Of a stretch of DNA of 64,000 bases, positions 38,120 to 46,919 are shown one piece after another (the first letter of the stretch is position 1; each line of letters begins with the position of its first letter). The stretch covers positions 346,666 to 410,665 of the forward strand of contig NZ_NRCW01000001.1 in assembly GCF_003130075.1 (NCBI RefSeq). Direction: 5' to 3'. The notes under the pieces were generated by a model that worked only from the letters and a program-made list of their open reading frames with translations, was not told the DNA's origin and did not search any database. Made by a program: the position numbers and the translations under genes. This DNA comes from Aggregatibacter segnis. Its GTDB lineage: Bacteria > Pseudomonadota > Gammaproteobacteria > Enterobacterales > Pasteurellaceae.

Positions 38120-38918
38120 ACGCGTATTCGGCTTATTGAGTTTAAAAAGTGCGGTCATTTTTTTCTGTCTTTTTATGGCAACGGCTGTTTCTGCCGTCAC
38201 CTTTCCTGATTCTCCAAAACCTTTCCGTTATGTGAATGACTACACGAAAACCTTATCGGAAAAGCAGCTGGACGCATTAGAGGCTAAGTTGGCAGCCTAT
38301 GGCAAAGAAACCAGTTCGCAAATTGCGGTGGTGATTGTGCCGACGACCGGTGAATATGAGATTTCTCAATATGCCTTTGAATTAGGCGATAAATGGGGTA
38401 TCGGGCGAAAAAATCTGAATAACGGCGTGTTGTTACTCATCGCCAAAGACGATCGCAAATTGTTTATTGCGGTGGGACAAGGCTTGCAAGGCGTGTTGAC
38501 TGATGCCCTTGCATCACAGATTATTCGCAACCAAATTCGCCCTTATTTCCGTAACGAGCAGTATGCCCAAGGCATCGATAATGGCTTGGATTACATTATT
38601 GCTGCAACCAAAGGCGAATTTGCCGCACAAGCGGAAGAAGAGAATGATTTCGGGGATTTTGTGCCCTTTATCATGTTAGCGCTGTTTATTTTGATTGTCG
38701 TGATGGCGGAAATGAACAGTCGCCGACCTTATGTCACGCCAACCAATAATCATGTGCTAAATGACGTATTGCGAAAATCCATGTCAGACCGTCGTCGTAA
38801 CGACAGAGATGGCGGTGGTTTCGGTGGTGGCTTTGGCGGAGGCGGTTTCGGCGGTGGTTCCGGTGGCGGATTCGGCGGAGGCGGCTTTGACGGCGGTGGC
38901 GCTGGCGGAAGCTGGTAA
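38112..38918 (+). CDS. TPM-domain membrane protein with glycine-rich tail (YgcG-like)
   Basis: The 268-aa protein has an N-terminal signal or anchor segment, a TPM domain (about 35-165, with VNDYTKTLSEKQLDALEAKL and NNGVLLLIAKDDRKLFIAVG), a second membrane segment near 190-206 (FIMLALFILIVVMAE) and a tail of about 45 residues made of Gly-Gly-Phe repeats. This is the usual YgcG layout: a periplasmic domain anchored next to LemA. It forms an operon with lemA and the small TPM gene. The role is unknown; envelope maintenance is suggested by the family. Confidence 0.85.
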   Translation: MIKRVFGLLSLKSAVIFFCLFMATAVSAVTFPDSPKPFRYVNDYTKTLSEKQLDALEAKLAAYGKETSSQIAVVIVPTTGEYEISQYAFELGDKWGIGRKNLNNGVLLLIAKDDRKLFIAVGQGLQGVLTDALASQIIRNQIRPYFRNEQYAQGIDNGLDYIIAATKGEFAAQAEEENDFGDFVPFIMLALFILIVVMAEMNSRRPYVTPTNNHVLNDVLRKSMSDRRRNDRDGGGFGGGFGGGGFGGGSGGGFGGGGFDGGGAGGSW

Positions 38919-39011
38919 ATAACGTAGTAAAACGCTCGACTTTTATTTGTGGCAACTTGGGTTTGTGATACAATGCGCGCGTTTTCTCATTCAATGAATA
39001 CAAGGAACATT

Positions 39012-39341
39012 ATGGAAACTCTAGATAAAATCAAAAAACAAATCAGTGAAAACCCGATTCTGATTTACATGAAAGGCTCGCCAAAATTCCCTTCTTGCGG
39101 TTTCTCTGCTCGCGCGGTGGAAGCCTTAATTAACTGTGGCGTACCCTTCGGTTATGTGGATATTTTGCAACATCCGGATATTCGTGCCGAATTACCGGCT
39201 TACGCCAATTGGCCAACATTCCCACAATTATGGGTAGAAGGCGAGTTAATCGGCGGTTGTGATATCGTGTTGGAAATGTTTCAACAAGGTGAACTTAAAA
39301 CCTTATTAGAAGAAGTCGCAGCAAGACATCCGCAAGCGTAA
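39012..39341 (+). CDS. grxD: Monothiol glutaredoxin
   Basis: GrxD carries and transfers Fe-S clusters, working with BolA-type partners. The 109-aa protein has the CGFS site at residues 29-32 ([13 protein letters not shown]), the glutathione-binding [13 protein letters not shown] and [12 protein letters not shown] 39012 is set by AAGGAACATT; an upstream in-frame extension of 21 codons is not convincing. It is followed by a terminator made of paired uptake signals. Confidence 0.95.
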   Translation: METLDKIKKQISENPILIYMKGSPKFPSCGFSARAVEALINCGVPFGYVDILQHPDIRAELPAYANWPTFPQLWVEGELIGGCDIVLEMFQQGELKTLLEEVAARHPQA

Positions 39342-39356
39342 AAACGTTTTTAAATA

Positions 39357-39393
39357 CAACCGCACTTTGGTTTCCCCAAGTGCGGTTTTTTGT
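39357..39393. terminator. grxD: Paired uptake-signal terminator after grxD
   Basis: AACCGCACTTTGG and CCAAGTGCGGTT face each other with a 4-5 nt loop and end in T6. Confidence 0.85.
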
Positions 39394-39465
39394 TTCTGCC
39401 ACAGGGCAAATTTGATGGCTTATGCTATAATTCTCCGCAAATTTTTACCGCACGTTAGGATCAAT

Positions 39466-39918
39466 ATGTCGCTTCAATTCAATATGATTGCGTTACTTTT
39501 AGTGGTGTTAATTTTGCTCGGCATTCTTAGCCACAACAGCTCTATCACTATCTCTGCCGCAGTGCTACTGATCATGCAACAAACGTTTCTTACTAAATAT
39601 ATTCCCTATTTAGAAAAATACGGCTTGAGTATTGGTATTGTGATTTTAACTATCGGCGTCTTGAGCCCGTTGGTTTCCGGTAAAATTCAGCTGCCGGGCT
39701 TGTCGGCCTTTGTCAGTTGGAAAATGTTCGTTGCCATTGCGGTGGGTGTCTTGGTCGCATGGCTTGCGGGCAAAGGTGTTCCGCTTATGGGCGAGCAACC
39801 GGTATTGGTGACAGGTTTGGTGATTGGCACCATCATTGGTGTTTCTTTTCTGGGCGGTATCCCTGTCGGGCCACTTATCGCCGCCGGTATTTTGGCATTA
39901 CTTATAGGAAAATTCTAA
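39466..39918 (+). CDS. UPF0756/DUF441 membrane protein (YeaL-like)
   Basis: A 150-aa inner-membrane protein with about four hydrophobic segments, including [20 protein letters not shown] and [20 protein letters not shown]. The pattern and length match the UPF0756 family, whose function is unknown. The start at ATG 39466 ([12 protein letters not shown]) follows TAGGATCA; the longer frame upstream runs over the terminator and is rejected. The next gene begins directly after the stop codon, so the two are coupled. Confidence 0.85.
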   Translation: MSLQFNMIALLLVVLILLGILSHNSSITISAAVLLIMQQTFLTKYIPYLEKYGLSIGIVILTIGVLSPLVSGKIQLPGLSAFVSWKMFVAIAVGVLVAWLAGKGVPLMGEQPVLVTGLVIGTIIGVSFLGGIPVGPLIAAGILALLIGKF

Positions 39919-40299
39919 ATGAAAAACAAGTGGTTATTTATTGCCGCCTTGAGCGGTTTTTTATGTGTGATGATTGGCGCTTTCGCAGCACATGGATTAA
40001 GCAAGGTTTTAGAGCCTAAAGAATTAGCGTGGATTGAAACCGGTGTGAAATATCAAATGTTCCACACTGTTGCGATTTTGACCATTGCTATCGCACAATT
40101 ATGCCGTGAATCATTGGTTGCCAACAATATGGCTAACGTTGCAGCCGGTTCTTGGGCGCTCGGTGTGCTTTTGTTTAGCGGCAGCCTTTATGCACTCGCC
40201 CTTGGCGCAGGAAAATTCCTGGTTTGGGTAACACCTGTCGGCGGTACGCTATTTTTAATCGGTTGGTTTTGCTTGGCTTACGGCAGTTTGAAAAAGTAA
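39919..40299 (+). CDS. DUF423 membrane protein (YgdD-like)
   Basis: A 126-aa inner-membrane protein with four hydrophobic segments and the family motifs GAFAAHGL near residue 21 and ETGVKYQMFHTVAI, then GGTLFLIGWFCLAYG near the end. This is DUF423, of unknown function. It starts on the base after the stop of the preceding gene and ends 6 bp before hrpA, so the three probably form one transcript. Confidence 0.85.
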   Translation: MKNKWLFIAALSGFLCVMIGAFAAHGLSKVLEPKELAWIETGVKYQMFHTVAILTIAIAQLCRESLVANNMANVAAGSWALGVLLFSGSLYALALGAGKFLVWVTPVGGTLFLIGWFCLAYGSLKK

Positions 40300-40305
40300 A
40301 TCAGT

Positions 40306-43300
40306 ATGAAGAATAAAACGGTAAAGCACGAATTAACCCCTTTACAACAATCCCTTTTTTCTCAATTAATTGACATTATGTTGGTGGATAAACGCCGTTT
40401 ATCTGCCCGCATTCACGGCATCGGAAAAATTAAAAGCCAAGAGGCGCAGCAAGCCGTTGCGGCTGAAATCCAACAGCAAATTGAACAAGCAAGATTACGT
40501 GTAGAAAATCGTAAAAGTGCGGTGCAAAATCCCATCGTTTTTCCGGAAAGTTTGCCGGTTAGCCAACGCAAAGCAGAAATTCAAAAACTGCTTTCCGAGC
40601 ATCAAGTGATCGTCGTGGCGGGGGAAACCGGTTCAGGGAAAACCACGCAGTTGCCGAAGATGTGTTTGGAGCTAGGATTCGGCAATCTTGGCACAATCGG
40701 ACACACTCAACCACGCCGTATTGCGGCCCGTTCGGTAGCTGCTCGAATTGCGGAAGAATTGCAAACAGAGCTTGGCGATTTAGTGGGGTATAAAGTCCGT
40801 TTTAACGATCAGATTAGCGATAACACCCAAATCAAGTTGATAACAGACGGGATTTTGCTGGCTGAAATTCAAACGGATCGTTTTCTCAATCAATATTCTT
40901 GCCTGATTATTGATGAAGCCCACGAACGCAGCTTGAACAACGATTTTATTCTCGGTTATCTGAAACAGCTTCTGCCACGTCGTCCGGACTTAAAAGTCAT
41001 TATCACCTCGGCCACTATTGATGTGGAACGTTTTTCCAAGCATTTTAACAATGCGCCGATTATCGAAGTCTCAGGCAGAACTTATCCCGTGGAAGTACGT
41101 TATCGCCCTGTTGTAGAGGAAGACGATCAAGATCAGCTACAAGGCATTCTCAATGCTGTGGACGAACTGCAAGCAGAAGGGCGTGGCGATATTTTGATCT
41201 TTATGAACGGCGAGCGAGAAATTCGTGACACCGCCGAAGCCTTACAAAAGCAAAATTTAAAACACACGGAAATCCTACCGCTCTTTGCCCGCTTGTCAGC
41301 GCAAGAGCAAAATAAAATTTTCCACCCGAGCGGCTTAAACCGCATTGTGTTAGCCACCAACGTGGCGGAAACCTCACTCACCGTGCCGGGTATTAAATAT
41401 GTGATTGACCCCGGCACGGCGCGTATTTCCCGTTATAGCTATCGCACCAAAGTACAACGCTTGCCTATTGACCCGATTTCACAGGCTTCTGCCAATCAGC
41501 GAAAAGGTCGTTGCGGACGGGTAAGCGAGGGCATTTGTATTCGTCTTTATTCGGAAGAGGATTTTAATAATCGCCCTGAATTTACCGATCCGGAAATTCT
41601 GCGCACCAATTTGGCTTCCGTTATTCTGCAAATGACGGCATTGGGTTTGGACGACATTGAGGCCTTCCCTTTTGTAGATGCGCCGGATAAACGGCACATT
41701 CAGGATGGCGTGAAGTTGTTGGAAGAGTTGGGCGCGATTCAACCGAAAAAATATAAATCTCGTGATGGCGCGCGTCTCCCGACGCGTGCCCAAAATTTGA
41801 CAGATGAAAGCACGTGTCAGGAGACGCGCGTTAGCGAATCGACAGAGAAACAGCAAGGTTGGGAACTTACTCCAATCGGTCGCCAACTTGCCCAACTCCC
41901 GGTCGATCCACGCCTTGCCAAAATGCTTCTAAGTGCGGTCAATTTTGGCAGCGTTTATGAAGTGATGATTATTGTCTCGGCGTTATCCATTCAAGATCCG
42001 CGTGAACGTCCGACAGACAAACAACAGGCTTCTGACGAAAAACATCGTCGCTTTGCCGATAAAAAATCGGATTTCTTAGCATTCTTGAACTTGTGGAATT
42101 ATGTGCAAGAACAGCAAAAGGCATTGACGAAAAATCAATTCCGCCGACAATGTCAAAAGGATTTTTTAAATTATCTGCGCATTCGTGAATGGCAGGATAT
42201 TTATCAACAAATTCGTCTTGCCGTACGTGAAATAGGCTTGCCGATTAATTCGGAAAAAGCAGAATATCAGCAAATTCACACCGCACTTTTAAGCGGTTTG
42301 TTGTCGCATATCGGTTTAAAAGAAGCAGAAAAACAACAATATCTCGGCGCCCGCAATGCGCATTTTGCGATTTTCCCTAATTCCGTGCTTTTCAAAAAAC
42401 AACCGAAATGGGTGATGGCGGCAGAGTTGGTGGAAACCTCCAAACTTTGGGGGCGCATGGTGGCGGAAGTTGAGCCGGAATGGATTGAGCCGCTCGCCGA
42501 GCATTTAACCAAAAAATCCTATTCCGAGCCACGCTGGTCGAAATCTCGAGGGGCGGTGATTGCCGATGAAAAAGTGAGTCTATATGGCGTGCCGATTGTG
42601 GCAGCCCGACCGGTAAATTATGGCGCCATTGACCCAACGGTGAGCCGTGAGATCTTTATTCAATCCGCCTTGGTGGAAGGGGATTGGAACACCAAGCATA
42701 AATTCTTCAAGCAAAATCAGCAGCTGATTCGAGAAGTGGAGGAATTGGAACACAAAAGCCGTCGCCGCGATATTTTAGTGGACGAGCGCACCTTATTTGA
42801 GTTTTACGATCAGCGTATCGGCACTGATGTGGTGTCGCAAAAACATTTTGATACCTGGTGGAAAAAGGCGGAAAAACAAGATCCTGAGCTACTTAATTTT
42901 GAACGCTCATTCCTGATTAACGATGATGCGGAGCAGGTGAGCAAGCTGGATTTCCCGAATTTCTGGCATCAAGGCAATCTAAAACTCAAACTGACCTATC
43001 AATTTGAACCGGGTACGGATGCGGACGGCGTGACCGTGCATATTCCATTGCCGTTGCTTAACCAAGTGGAAATGACAGGTTTTGATTGGCAAATTCCTGG
43101 CTTGCGGGAAGAACTGGTGATTGCGCTGATTAAGTCTCTGCCGAAATCTTATCGACGCAATTTCGTGCCGGCACCCAATTATGCCCAAGCCTTTTTAGGG
43201 CGCGCCGTGCCGTTGGAAAAACCGTTGTTGGATACGTTGATTTATGAATTGCGCCGCATGACGGGTGTCTCCGTAGAAGCAGAACATTGGAATTGGGAAC

Positions 43301-44313
43301 AAATCCCAAGCCATTTAAAAATGACTTTCCGTGTGGTGGATGAAAACGGCAAGAAAATCGCTGAATCTATGAATTTAGACGAGCTGAAATTTAGTTTAAA
43401 AGATCGTGTACAGGAAAGCATTTCTGCGGTGGCAGACGATGGCATTGAACAAAGCGGGCTGCACATTTGGAGTTTTGCCGAGCTGCCGCAATGCTACGAA
43501 CAAAAACAGCGCGGTTTCAGTGTGAAAGCCTTTCCTGCCATTGTGGACGAAAAAGACGCAGTGGGCATTAAACTGTTTGAAACGGAATTTGAACAAGCGG
43601 TAGCAATGCAACAAGGTTTGCGTCGCTTGTTGCTGCTCAACGTACCATCACCGATTAAATATCTGCATGAAAAATTGCCGAATAAAGCCAAATTAGGGCT
43701 CTATTTCACGCCGTTTGGGCGCGTGTTGGATTTGATTGACGACTGCATCGCCTGTGCCGTGGATAAACTCATTGCCGATTTTGGCGGCTTTGTGTGGAAC
43801 GAAGAAGGCTTTAATAAGCTACGGGATTTCGTGCGTGAAAACGTTAATGAAGTCACCGTGGATATTGCGCAAAAAGTGGAGCAGATCCTCACACTCACCC
43901 ACCAGCTTAATCAACGCCTTAAAGGCAAAATGGATTTCACCATGGCATTTGCCCTGTCCGACATGAAAAGCCAGATTTCAGGTTTGATTTATCAAGGCTT
44001 CGTGCAAAAAAGCGGCTACGCCCGCCTGCCGGACTTACTCCGCTATCTGCAAGCCATCGACAAACGGATGGATAAACTGGCTCAAGATGTGAATCGCGAT
44101 CGCGCCGCCATGTTACGCGTGGAACAAGTGCAACAAGCCTACCAACAACTTCTTGCCAAACTGCCAAAATCTAAACCGATTTCGGATGAGGTGGCGGAGA
44201 TTCGATATATGATTGAGGAATTGCGGGTGAGTTTGTTTGCACAGCAGTTAGGGACGAAGTATCAGGTGTCGGATAAGAGGGTTTTGAATTTGATTACAAA
44301 TATTAGTAGCTAA
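40306..44313 (+). CDS. hrpA: ATP-dependent RNA helicase HrpA with REP-derived insert
   Basis: HrpA is a DEAH-box helicase involved in mRNA processing and ribosome rescue. The 1335-aa protein has Walker A GETGSGKTT (106-114), the DEAH box in IIDEAHERSLN (near 204), SATIDVERF, and QRKGRCGRVSEG (motif VI), followed by the long C-terminal DUF3418 region. Residues 487-512 (DGARLPTRA to VSES) lie between GAIQPKK and GWELTPIGRQL, where E. coli has no such segment. They are encoded by a 77-bp palindromic element at 41764-41840 that recurs at 45676-45752. The reading frame stays open, so the protein is probably functional with an extra loop. Confidence 0.95.
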   Translation: MKNKTVKHELTPLQQSLFSQLIDIMLVDKRRLSARIHGIGKIKSQEAQQAVAAEIQQQIEQARLRVENRKSAVQNPIVFPESLPVSQRKAEIQKLLSEHQVIVVAGETGSGKTTQLPKMCLELGFGNLGTIGHTQPRRIAARSVAARIAEELQTELGDLVGYKVRFNDQISDNTQIKLITDGILLAEIQTDRFLNQYSCLIIDEAHERSLNNDFILGYLKQLLPRRPDLKVIITSATIDVERFSKHFNNAPIIEVSGRTYPVEVRYRPVVEEDDQDQLQGILNAVDELQAEGRGDILIFMNGEREIRDTAEALQKQNLKHTEILPLFARLSAQEQNKIFHPSGLNRIVLATNVAETSLTVPGIKYVIDPGTARISRYSYRTKVQRLPIDPISQASANQRKGRCGRVSEGICIRLYSEEDFNNRPEFTDPEILRTNLASVILQMTALGLDDIEAFPFVDAPDKRHIQDGVKLLEELGAIQPKKYKSRDGARLPTRAQNLTDESTCQETRVSESTEKQQGWELTPIGRQLAQLPVDPRLAKMLLSAVNFGSVYEVMIIVSALSIQDPRERPTDKQQASDEKHRRFADKKSDFLAFLNLWNYVQEQQKALTKNQFRRQCQKDFLNYLRIREWQDIYQQIRLAVREIGLPINSEKAEYQQIHTALLSGLLSHIGLKEAEKQQYLGARNAHFAIFPNSVLFKKQPKWVMAAELVETSKLWGRMVAEVEPEWIEPLAEHLTKKSYSEPRWSKSRGAVIADEKVSLYGVPIVAARPVNYGAIDPTVSREIFIQSALVEGDWNTKHKFFKQNQQLIREVEELEHKSRRRDILVDERTLFEFYDQRIGTDVVSQKHFDTWWKKAEKQDPELLNFERSFLINDDAEQVSKLDFPNFWHQGNLKLKLTYQFEPGTDADGVTVHIPLPLLNQVEMTGFDWQIPGLREELVIALIKSLPKSYRRNFVPAPNYAQAFLGRAVPLEKPLLDTLIYELRRMTGVSVEAEHWNWEQIPSHLKMTFRVVDENGKKIAESMNLDELKFSLKDRVQESISAVADDGIEQSGLHIWSFAELPQCYEQKQRGFSVKAFPAIVDEKDAVGIKLFETEFEQAVAMQQGLRRLLLLNVPSPIKYLHEKLPNKAKLGLYFTPFGRVLDLIDDCIACAVDKLIADFGGFVWNEEGFNKLRDFVRENVNEVTVDIAQKVEQILTLTHQLNQRLKGKMDFTMAFALSDMKSQISGLIYQGFVQKSGYARLPDLLRYLQAIDKRMDKLAQDVNRDRAAMLRVEQVQQAYQQLLAKLPKSKPISDEVAEIRYMIEELRVSLFAQQLGTKYQVSDKRVLNLITNISS
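41764..41840. repeat. hrpA: REP-like element inserted in frame in hrpA
   Basis: The 77-bp element has perfect 11-bp outer arms CGCGCGTCTCC (41769-41779) and GGAGACGCGCG (41820-41830), plus inner hairpins with CGACGCGTGC and CACGTGTC. The intergenic element at 45676-45752 has the same length and nearly identical arms, while their centres differ. It contributes about 26 codons to hrpA. Confidence 0.85.
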
Positions 44314-44321
44314 GGTTTTTT

Positions 44322-45185
44322 ATGAGTACACAGTTAATTCCACTAGAGATTATCGCTTTTTTATCTAAAGAGTTACCTCAATTTAATTCACATACAGAAT
44401 TAGACATATTATTTTTATCTGCAGGTATAGCATCGGATAGTATTCTTAATGAAAATAGGGAAAAAAAGGTTCAACGCAAATTATTAAATATAAATGATAA
44501 TTGTTCAGAACCGATACAAAAATTAGAGATCTTGCTTAATGAAGTTACAAAAACTGTGACGGGAAATGATGTTTCCTTTGGATATCCAAAAACTCGAGAA
44601 GAAAAGAAGAAAACATTTAAAGAGAATATAGAAACAGAACTAAATAGGCATGGTTTCGCATATATTAATGGGAAAATCTTACCATCAAAATCGTTATCGC
44701 CTGCTAGTATTACTTTGTCTGATTTGATCAAAAATAGGAATGTGGAGTCAATAAATAGAGAATTTGATAGGGCGCTAGAAAATTTGAATACAAATCCATT
44801 AGATGCGATTTCTTCTGCATGTAATATTTTAGAGTCTATTTTCAAAGTTTATATTTCGGAGAAAGGTTTGGAAAAACCTAATAAACAAACATTATCTGAA
44901 TTATGGACAATTGTTAAAGGCAATTTTAATTTTGGACTCGAACAATTAGAACAACAAGATCTACGTAAAATTCATTCAGGCATTGTATCTATAATGAACG
45001 GGATAGCGGCCATAAGAACACACGCGAGCTCGGCTCATGGACGAGACAAAGAGTTTAATATTCCTGAGATTAGACAGGCAAGGTTGGTTGTTAATGCCGC
45101 GCACTCTTTAGCAGTATATATATTAGAAACATGGGAGGCTCAAGATAGTTTTCCACAATCGTCAGAACGTTTCATAATAGGGTAA
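44322..45185 (+). CDS. Abortive-infection family protein (Abi C-terminal domain)
   Basis: The 287-aa protein looks like an abortive-infection protein with a C-terminal Abi_C-type domain: DAISSACNILESIFKVYISE and IHSGIVSIMNGIAAIRTHAS, then SAHGRDK. The R232-x6-H239 pattern is the active-site pattern of HEPN RNases, the fold to which I assign this domain. The N-terminal half (1-140) is not recognised. It lies 8 bp after hrpA with AAGG ahead of ATG 44322. Composition is unlike hrpA (14 G+C of 60 at 44461-44520), so it is probably acquired. A phage-defence role by host RNA damage is inferred from the family. Confidence 0.65.
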   Translation: MSTQLIPLEIIAFLSKELPQFNSHTELDILFLSAGIASDSILNENREKKVQRKLLNINDNCSEPIQKLEILLNEVTKTVTGNDVSFGYPKTREEKKKTFKENIETELNRHGFAYINGKILPSKSLSPASITLSDLIKNRNVESINREFDRALENLNTNPLDAISSACNILESIFKVYISEKGLEKPNKQTLSELWTIVKGNFNFGLEQLEQQDLRKIHSGIVSIMNGIAAIRTHASSAHGRDKEFNIPEIRQARLVVNAAHSLAVYILETWEAQDSFPQSSERFIIG

Positions 45186-45196
45186 GCATTCTCCAA

Positions 45197-45255
45197 GATA
45201 GCGCAAGCGTCCACGCTTGTGCTTATTTGGTCCAAGCGTAGACGCTTGAACTATC
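45197..45255. repeat. REP-like double hairpin, copy A (59 bp)
   Basis: The copy begins GATAGCGCAAGCGTCC and ends in GACGCTTGAACTATC. Two hairpins (GCGCAAGCGT/ACGCTTGTGC and CCAAGCG/CGCTTG) flank TTATTTGG, and both outer ends show GATAG heads on opposite strands. It lies 12 bp past the abortive-infection gene. Confidence 0.85.
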
Positions 45256-45360
45256 ATTCTGTTTTTAAAAAGTGCGGTCATTTTTTCAAACGTTTTTCAA
45301 CCTCAAAAACACGTTCAAAATCTACCGCACTTTTGCTTATCGAAACTCCACATAACCCAA

Positions 45361-45387
45361 GATGGCGCACGTTTCCTAACGTGTGCC
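45361..45387. repeat. Solo REP-like hairpin
   Basis: GATGGCGCACGTTTCC followed by TAACGTGTGCC forms one hairpin with the same GATRGCGC head as its neighbours. It is a half-element. Confidence 0.6.
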
Positions 45388-45408
45388 TTTTCTAAAAATA
45401 TCCCCTAA

Positions 45409-45467
45409 GATAGCGCAAGCGTCCACGCTTGTGCTTATTTGGTCCAAGCGAGGACGCTTGAACCATC
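45409..45467. repeat. REP-like double hairpin, copy B (59 bp)
   Basis: Nearly identical to copy A, with AGGACGCTTGAACCATC at the right end. It is followed by a shared flank of about 45 bp that contains an uptake signal (AAGTGCGGT) and AAACGTTTTTCAAC. Confidence 0.85.
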
Positions 45468-45519
45468 GTTTTGTTTTTAAAAAGTGCGGTTATTTTTTCA
45501 AACGTTTTTCAACCCCCAA

Positions 45520-45578
45520 GATAGCGCAAGCGTCCACGCTTGTGCTTATTTGGTCCAAGCGAGGACGCTTAAACCATC
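45520..45578. repeat. REP-like double hairpin, copy C (59 bp)
   Basis: Same 59-bp unit, 111 bp after copy B and followed by the same uptake-signal flank. One base differs in the right arm (CTTAAACCATC). Confidence 0.85.
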
Positions 45579-45675
45579 GTTTTGTTTTTAAAAAGTGCGG
45601 TTATTTTTTCAGACGTTTTTCAACCTCAAAAACACTTTCAAAATCTACCGCACTTTTTCTTATCGAACCCCCCAC

Positions 45676-45752
45676 GATAGCGCGCGTCTCCGGACGCGTG
45701 CTTATTTTCAGATATCAGGGTCACGCGTCAGGAGACGCGCGTCAGCGTAATC
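45676..45752. repeat. REP-like double hairpin, 77-bp type (hrpA relative)
   Basis: Arms CGCGCGTCTCC and GGAGACGCGCG match the element inside hrpA. The head GATAGCGC is shared with the 59-bp copies, tying the two types into one family. Confidence 0.85.
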
Positions 45753-45798
45753 GGTAATGTTTACTCAAAAGTGCGGTCATTTTTTCAAACGCCCCCAA

Positions 45799-45857
45799 GA
45801 TAGCGCAAGCGTCCACGCTTGTGCTTATTTGGTCCAAGCGAGGACGCTTAAACCATC
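45799..45857. repeat. REP-like double hairpin, copy E (59 bp)
   Basis: Same 59-bp unit with CTTAAACCATC at the right end like copy C, and the same downstream flank including a mutated TCAGACGTTTTTC. Copies C and E with their flanks look like a duplication. Confidence 0.85.
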
Positions 45858-45937
45858 GTTTTGTTTTTAAAAAGTGCGGTTATTTTTTCAGACGTTTTTC
45901 AACCTCAAAAACACTTTCAAAATCTACCGCCCCCCAA

Positions 45938-45996
45938 GATAGCGCAAGCGTCCACGCTTGTGCTTATTTGGTCCAAGCGAGGACGCTTGAACCATC
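45938..45996. repeat. REP-like double hairpin, copy F (59 bp)
   Basis: Same 59-bp unit, 139 bp after copy E. The C-rich junction (CCGCCCCCC) before it cuts off the flank of copy E in the middle of an uptake signal, which suggests a recombination joint. Confidence 0.85.
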
Positions 45997-46090
45997 GTTT
46001 CGTTTTTAAAAAGTGCGGTCATTTTTTCAAACGTTTTTCAACTTCAAAAACACATGTAAAATCCACCGCACTTTTCTTTTATCAAAACAA

Positions 46091-46123
46091 AAAGCTGAAT
46101 CTCTTTTGATGAAATTCAGCTTT
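46091..46123. terminator. adk: Terminator after adk
   Basis: AAAGCTGAAT (46091-46100) and ATTCAGCTTT (46114-46123), with A- and T-runs on the two sides, terminate minus-strand adk and may stop transcripts coming through the repeat region. Confidence 0.8.
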
Positions 46124-46143
46124 CTTTTTCTTGTTATTAGCGA

Positions 46144-46862
<719 letters not shown>

Positions 46863-46919
46863 CGGTTTTGAAAATGTTTTATTAATCGTGGCGTATGGTT
46901 GCTTAATTCCCTAAAAATG

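Noticed and set aside
45383..46109. Frames of 62-124 codons in the REP cluster
   Set aside because: They repeat the same peptide because they translate the repeated element, and no ribosome-binding site is present.
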